From an uncultured Planktomarina sp. (GTDB taxonomy: Bacteria > Pseudomonadota > Alphaproteobacteria > Rhodobacterales > Rhodobacteraceae): 43,539 nt of DNA. The first letter of the stretch is position 1. Every line of letters begins with the position of its first letter. The DNA is taken from positions 1 through 43,539 of the forward strand of contig CAJWTH010000006.1 of the NCBI GenBank assembly GCA_913047725.1, given 5' to 3'. This document shows, one piece after another, positions 42,434-43,539 of the stretch. The notes beneath the pieces were generated by a model. That model searched no databases. It was not told the DNA's origin and was given only the letters and a program-made list of their open reading frames with translations. Made by a program: the position numbers and the translations under genes.

Positions 42434-43539
42434 ATGACGTTTGAAGAATTGGGCTTAATGCCACGCTTAGTTGAGCAATTAGCTGAACAAGGCATAGTAG
42501 ACCCAACACCTATACAAGTTCAGGCTATTCCACACGCCCTCAGAGGCGAGGACGTTATGGGATTAGCCCAAACTGGTACGGGGAAAACAGCGGCCTTTGG
42601 ATTGCCAATTATGAACCACCTGCTGAAAGTAGGAAGCAAGCCAGCGCCAAAAACAGTTCGAGGGTTAATTTTAGCACCAACACGCGAATTAGCCGGCCAA
42701 ATTAAGGATAACCTCCTATCGTACTCACAAGGAACCCACATCAAGGTGAACCTTGTGGTAGGTGGGCTGGCCATAAAGGCCCAAATCAACCGATTAGCCC
42801 GAGGCACCGACTTGTTAATTGCAACACCCGGTCGCCTGATTGATTTAATCGATAGGCAGGCAGTTGATTTATCCTTCACTCAATTTTTAGTCCTCGACGA
42901 AGCGGACCAAATGTTAGACCTCGGCTTTATTCATGCCTTGAGGAGGATTGCACCACTATTGGCTCCAGAACGTCAAACTATGTTGTTTTCAGCAACCATG
43001 CCAAAACATATGAACGAATTAGCAGACACCTATTTGAAAAACCCTCAACGTGTTGCCGTCTCACGCCCTGGTGCGGTTGCTGATAAGATTACACAGGAAG
43101 TACACTTCCTTGCCGGAACAGCAAAAACTGATTTTTTAATTGAAAAACTTGCTGAGCACAGAGACGATGCTGCCATAGTTTTTGCCCGAACTAAGCACGG
43201 CTCAGAGCGGTTAATGAAAGCACTTTCAAAATCTGGTTTCGAAACAGATTCCGTTCATGGGAACAAATCCCAGGGTCAGCGCCAACGGGCCATTGACGGG
43301 TTGCGCAATGGTAAAATCAAAGTCTTGGTAGCCACCGATGTCGCAGCTCGTGGACTGGACATTCCGGATGTACGTTTTGTTTACAACTATGATTTACCAA
43401 ATGTTTCTGAAAACTACATCCACCGGATTGGTCGAACTGCCCGCGCAGGCCGTGATGGCCGCGCAATTGCCTTCGTTGCACCTGATGAGATGGGCGAATT
43501 GAAGGATGTAGAAAAAGTATTAAAGGCCGAAATTCCAGT
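42434..43539 (+). CDS. DEAD-box RNA helicase, partial (3' end beyond right edge)
   Basis: ATG at 42434, with AAGGGG 6 nt upstream. About 368 codons are visible. Q motif GIVDPTPIQVQAIP, Walker A AQTGTGKTAAF, PTRELA, TPGRLIDL, DEAD box VLDEADQMLD, SAT in MLFSATMP, and helicase-C motifs VATDVAARGLDIP and YIHRIGRTARAGRDGRA are all present. It resembles RhlE-type helicases, which remodel RNA in ribosome assembly or decay and are often cold-induced. The variable C-terminal tail that would settle the subgroup lies outside the window. A structured leader precedes the start. Confidence 0.95.
   Translation, partial: MTFEELGLMPRLVEQLAEQGIVDPTPIQVQAIPHALRGEDVMGLAQTGTGKTAAFGLPIMNHLLKVGSKPAPKTVRGLILAPTRELAGQIKDNLLSYSQGTHIKVNLVVGGLAIKAQINRLARGTDLLIATPGRLIDLIDRQAVDLSFTQFLVLDEADQMLDLGFIHALRRIAPLLAPERQTMLFSATMPKHMNELADTYLKNPQRVAVSRPGAVADKITQEVHFLAGTAKTDFLIEKLAEHRDDAAIVFARTKHGSERLMKALSKSGFETDSVHGNKSQGQRQRAIDGLRNGKIKVLVATDVAARGLDIPDVRFVYNYDLPNVSENYIHRIGRTARAGRDGRAIAFVAPDEMGELKDVEKVLKAEIP

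Noticed and set aside
1-43539. CRISPR arrays, insertion sequences, prophage, integrase, toxin-antitoxin or secretion genes, tRNA or rRNA genes
   Set aside because: No regularly spaced repeats, transposase or integrase motifs, or RNA gene sequences were seen; every long gene is a housekeeping or cobalamin function or a known family.

Overview
This window looks like a chromosomal segment from an AT-rich marine alphaproteobacterium, most likely of the Rhodobacterales (Roseobacter-type). The basis is the def/def-like/fmt cluster, the aerobic (CobN-type) cobalamin genes with a CbiG-CobJ fusion, the DUF6732-like and DUF1636 genes beside cobalamin genes, and the protein sequences of SMC, SmpB and CobO as I remember them from that order. 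That assignment is inference from recognition, not a computed phylogeny. I see no phage, transposase, CRISPR array, rRNA or tRNA, and gene packing is tight, with many ATGA or GTGA stop/start overlaps.

Layout. 1-1661 (minus): def, a degenerate def paralogue, and the 5' two thirds of fmt, which runs off the left edge. 1850-3391: a PatB/MalY-type C-S lyase and a convergent unknown gene. 3457-24918: a large cobalamin island with a cell-wall gene (MltB-type transglycosylase) and smc embedded. Its parts are a minus-strand operon cobH-cobL-cobI-cbiG/cobJ-cobM; a small His-rich membrane protein upstream of it; a plus-strand operon DUF1636-cobC-cobD; an adenosylcobalamin riboswitch driving cbtB-cbtA; a second DUF1636 gene; cobW, a GNAT gene and cobN; then cobO and two tandem Lin0512-family genes. 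25011-27655: a divergent DAO-type flavoprotein/MnmD pair (the two halves of what is MnmC in enterobacteria) and an EamA exporter. 27648-33352: soluble lytic transglycosylase, dapA, smpB, sseA and an aspartate/aromatic aminotransferase. 33485-36941: class A penicillin-binding protein convergent with mlaA-mlaC. 37171-43539: RidA, GDPD, a COG3146-type protein, pterin dehydratase, peroxiredoxin, a ferredoxin-reductase-like flavoprotein, rsmD, and a DEAD-box helicase running off the right edge.

How the genes work together. The corrin methylases (CobI, CobJ, CobM, CobL) and the mutase (CobH) build the ring, CobN (with CobS/CobT, not here) inserts cobalt, CbtA/CbtB import cobalt under riboswitch control, CobW probably handles the metal, CobO adenosylates, and CobC/CobD make and attach the aminopropanol arm. 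Other enzymes needed for the route (SUMT, CobG or CobZ, CobF, CobK, CobB, CobQ, CobST, CobP/U/V) are not in the window and must lie elsewhere. Several unassigned genes are interleaved with the pathway: two DUF1636 proteins with Cys clusters, a His-rich DUF6732-like peptide, a GNAT enzyme, a 55-residue basic protein and the Lin0512 pair.

The observations I find most worth following are (i) a structured leader in front of the DEAD-box helicase with two mutually exclusive pairings, (ii) leader peptide and hairpin signals in front of cobH and its upstream gene, (iii) the unknown genes of the cobalamin island, especially the paired DUF1636 and paired Lin0512 proteins with altered motifs, and (iv) a deformylase paralogue lacking a metal-binding Cys and the catalytic Glu, yet kept in the def-fmt operon.
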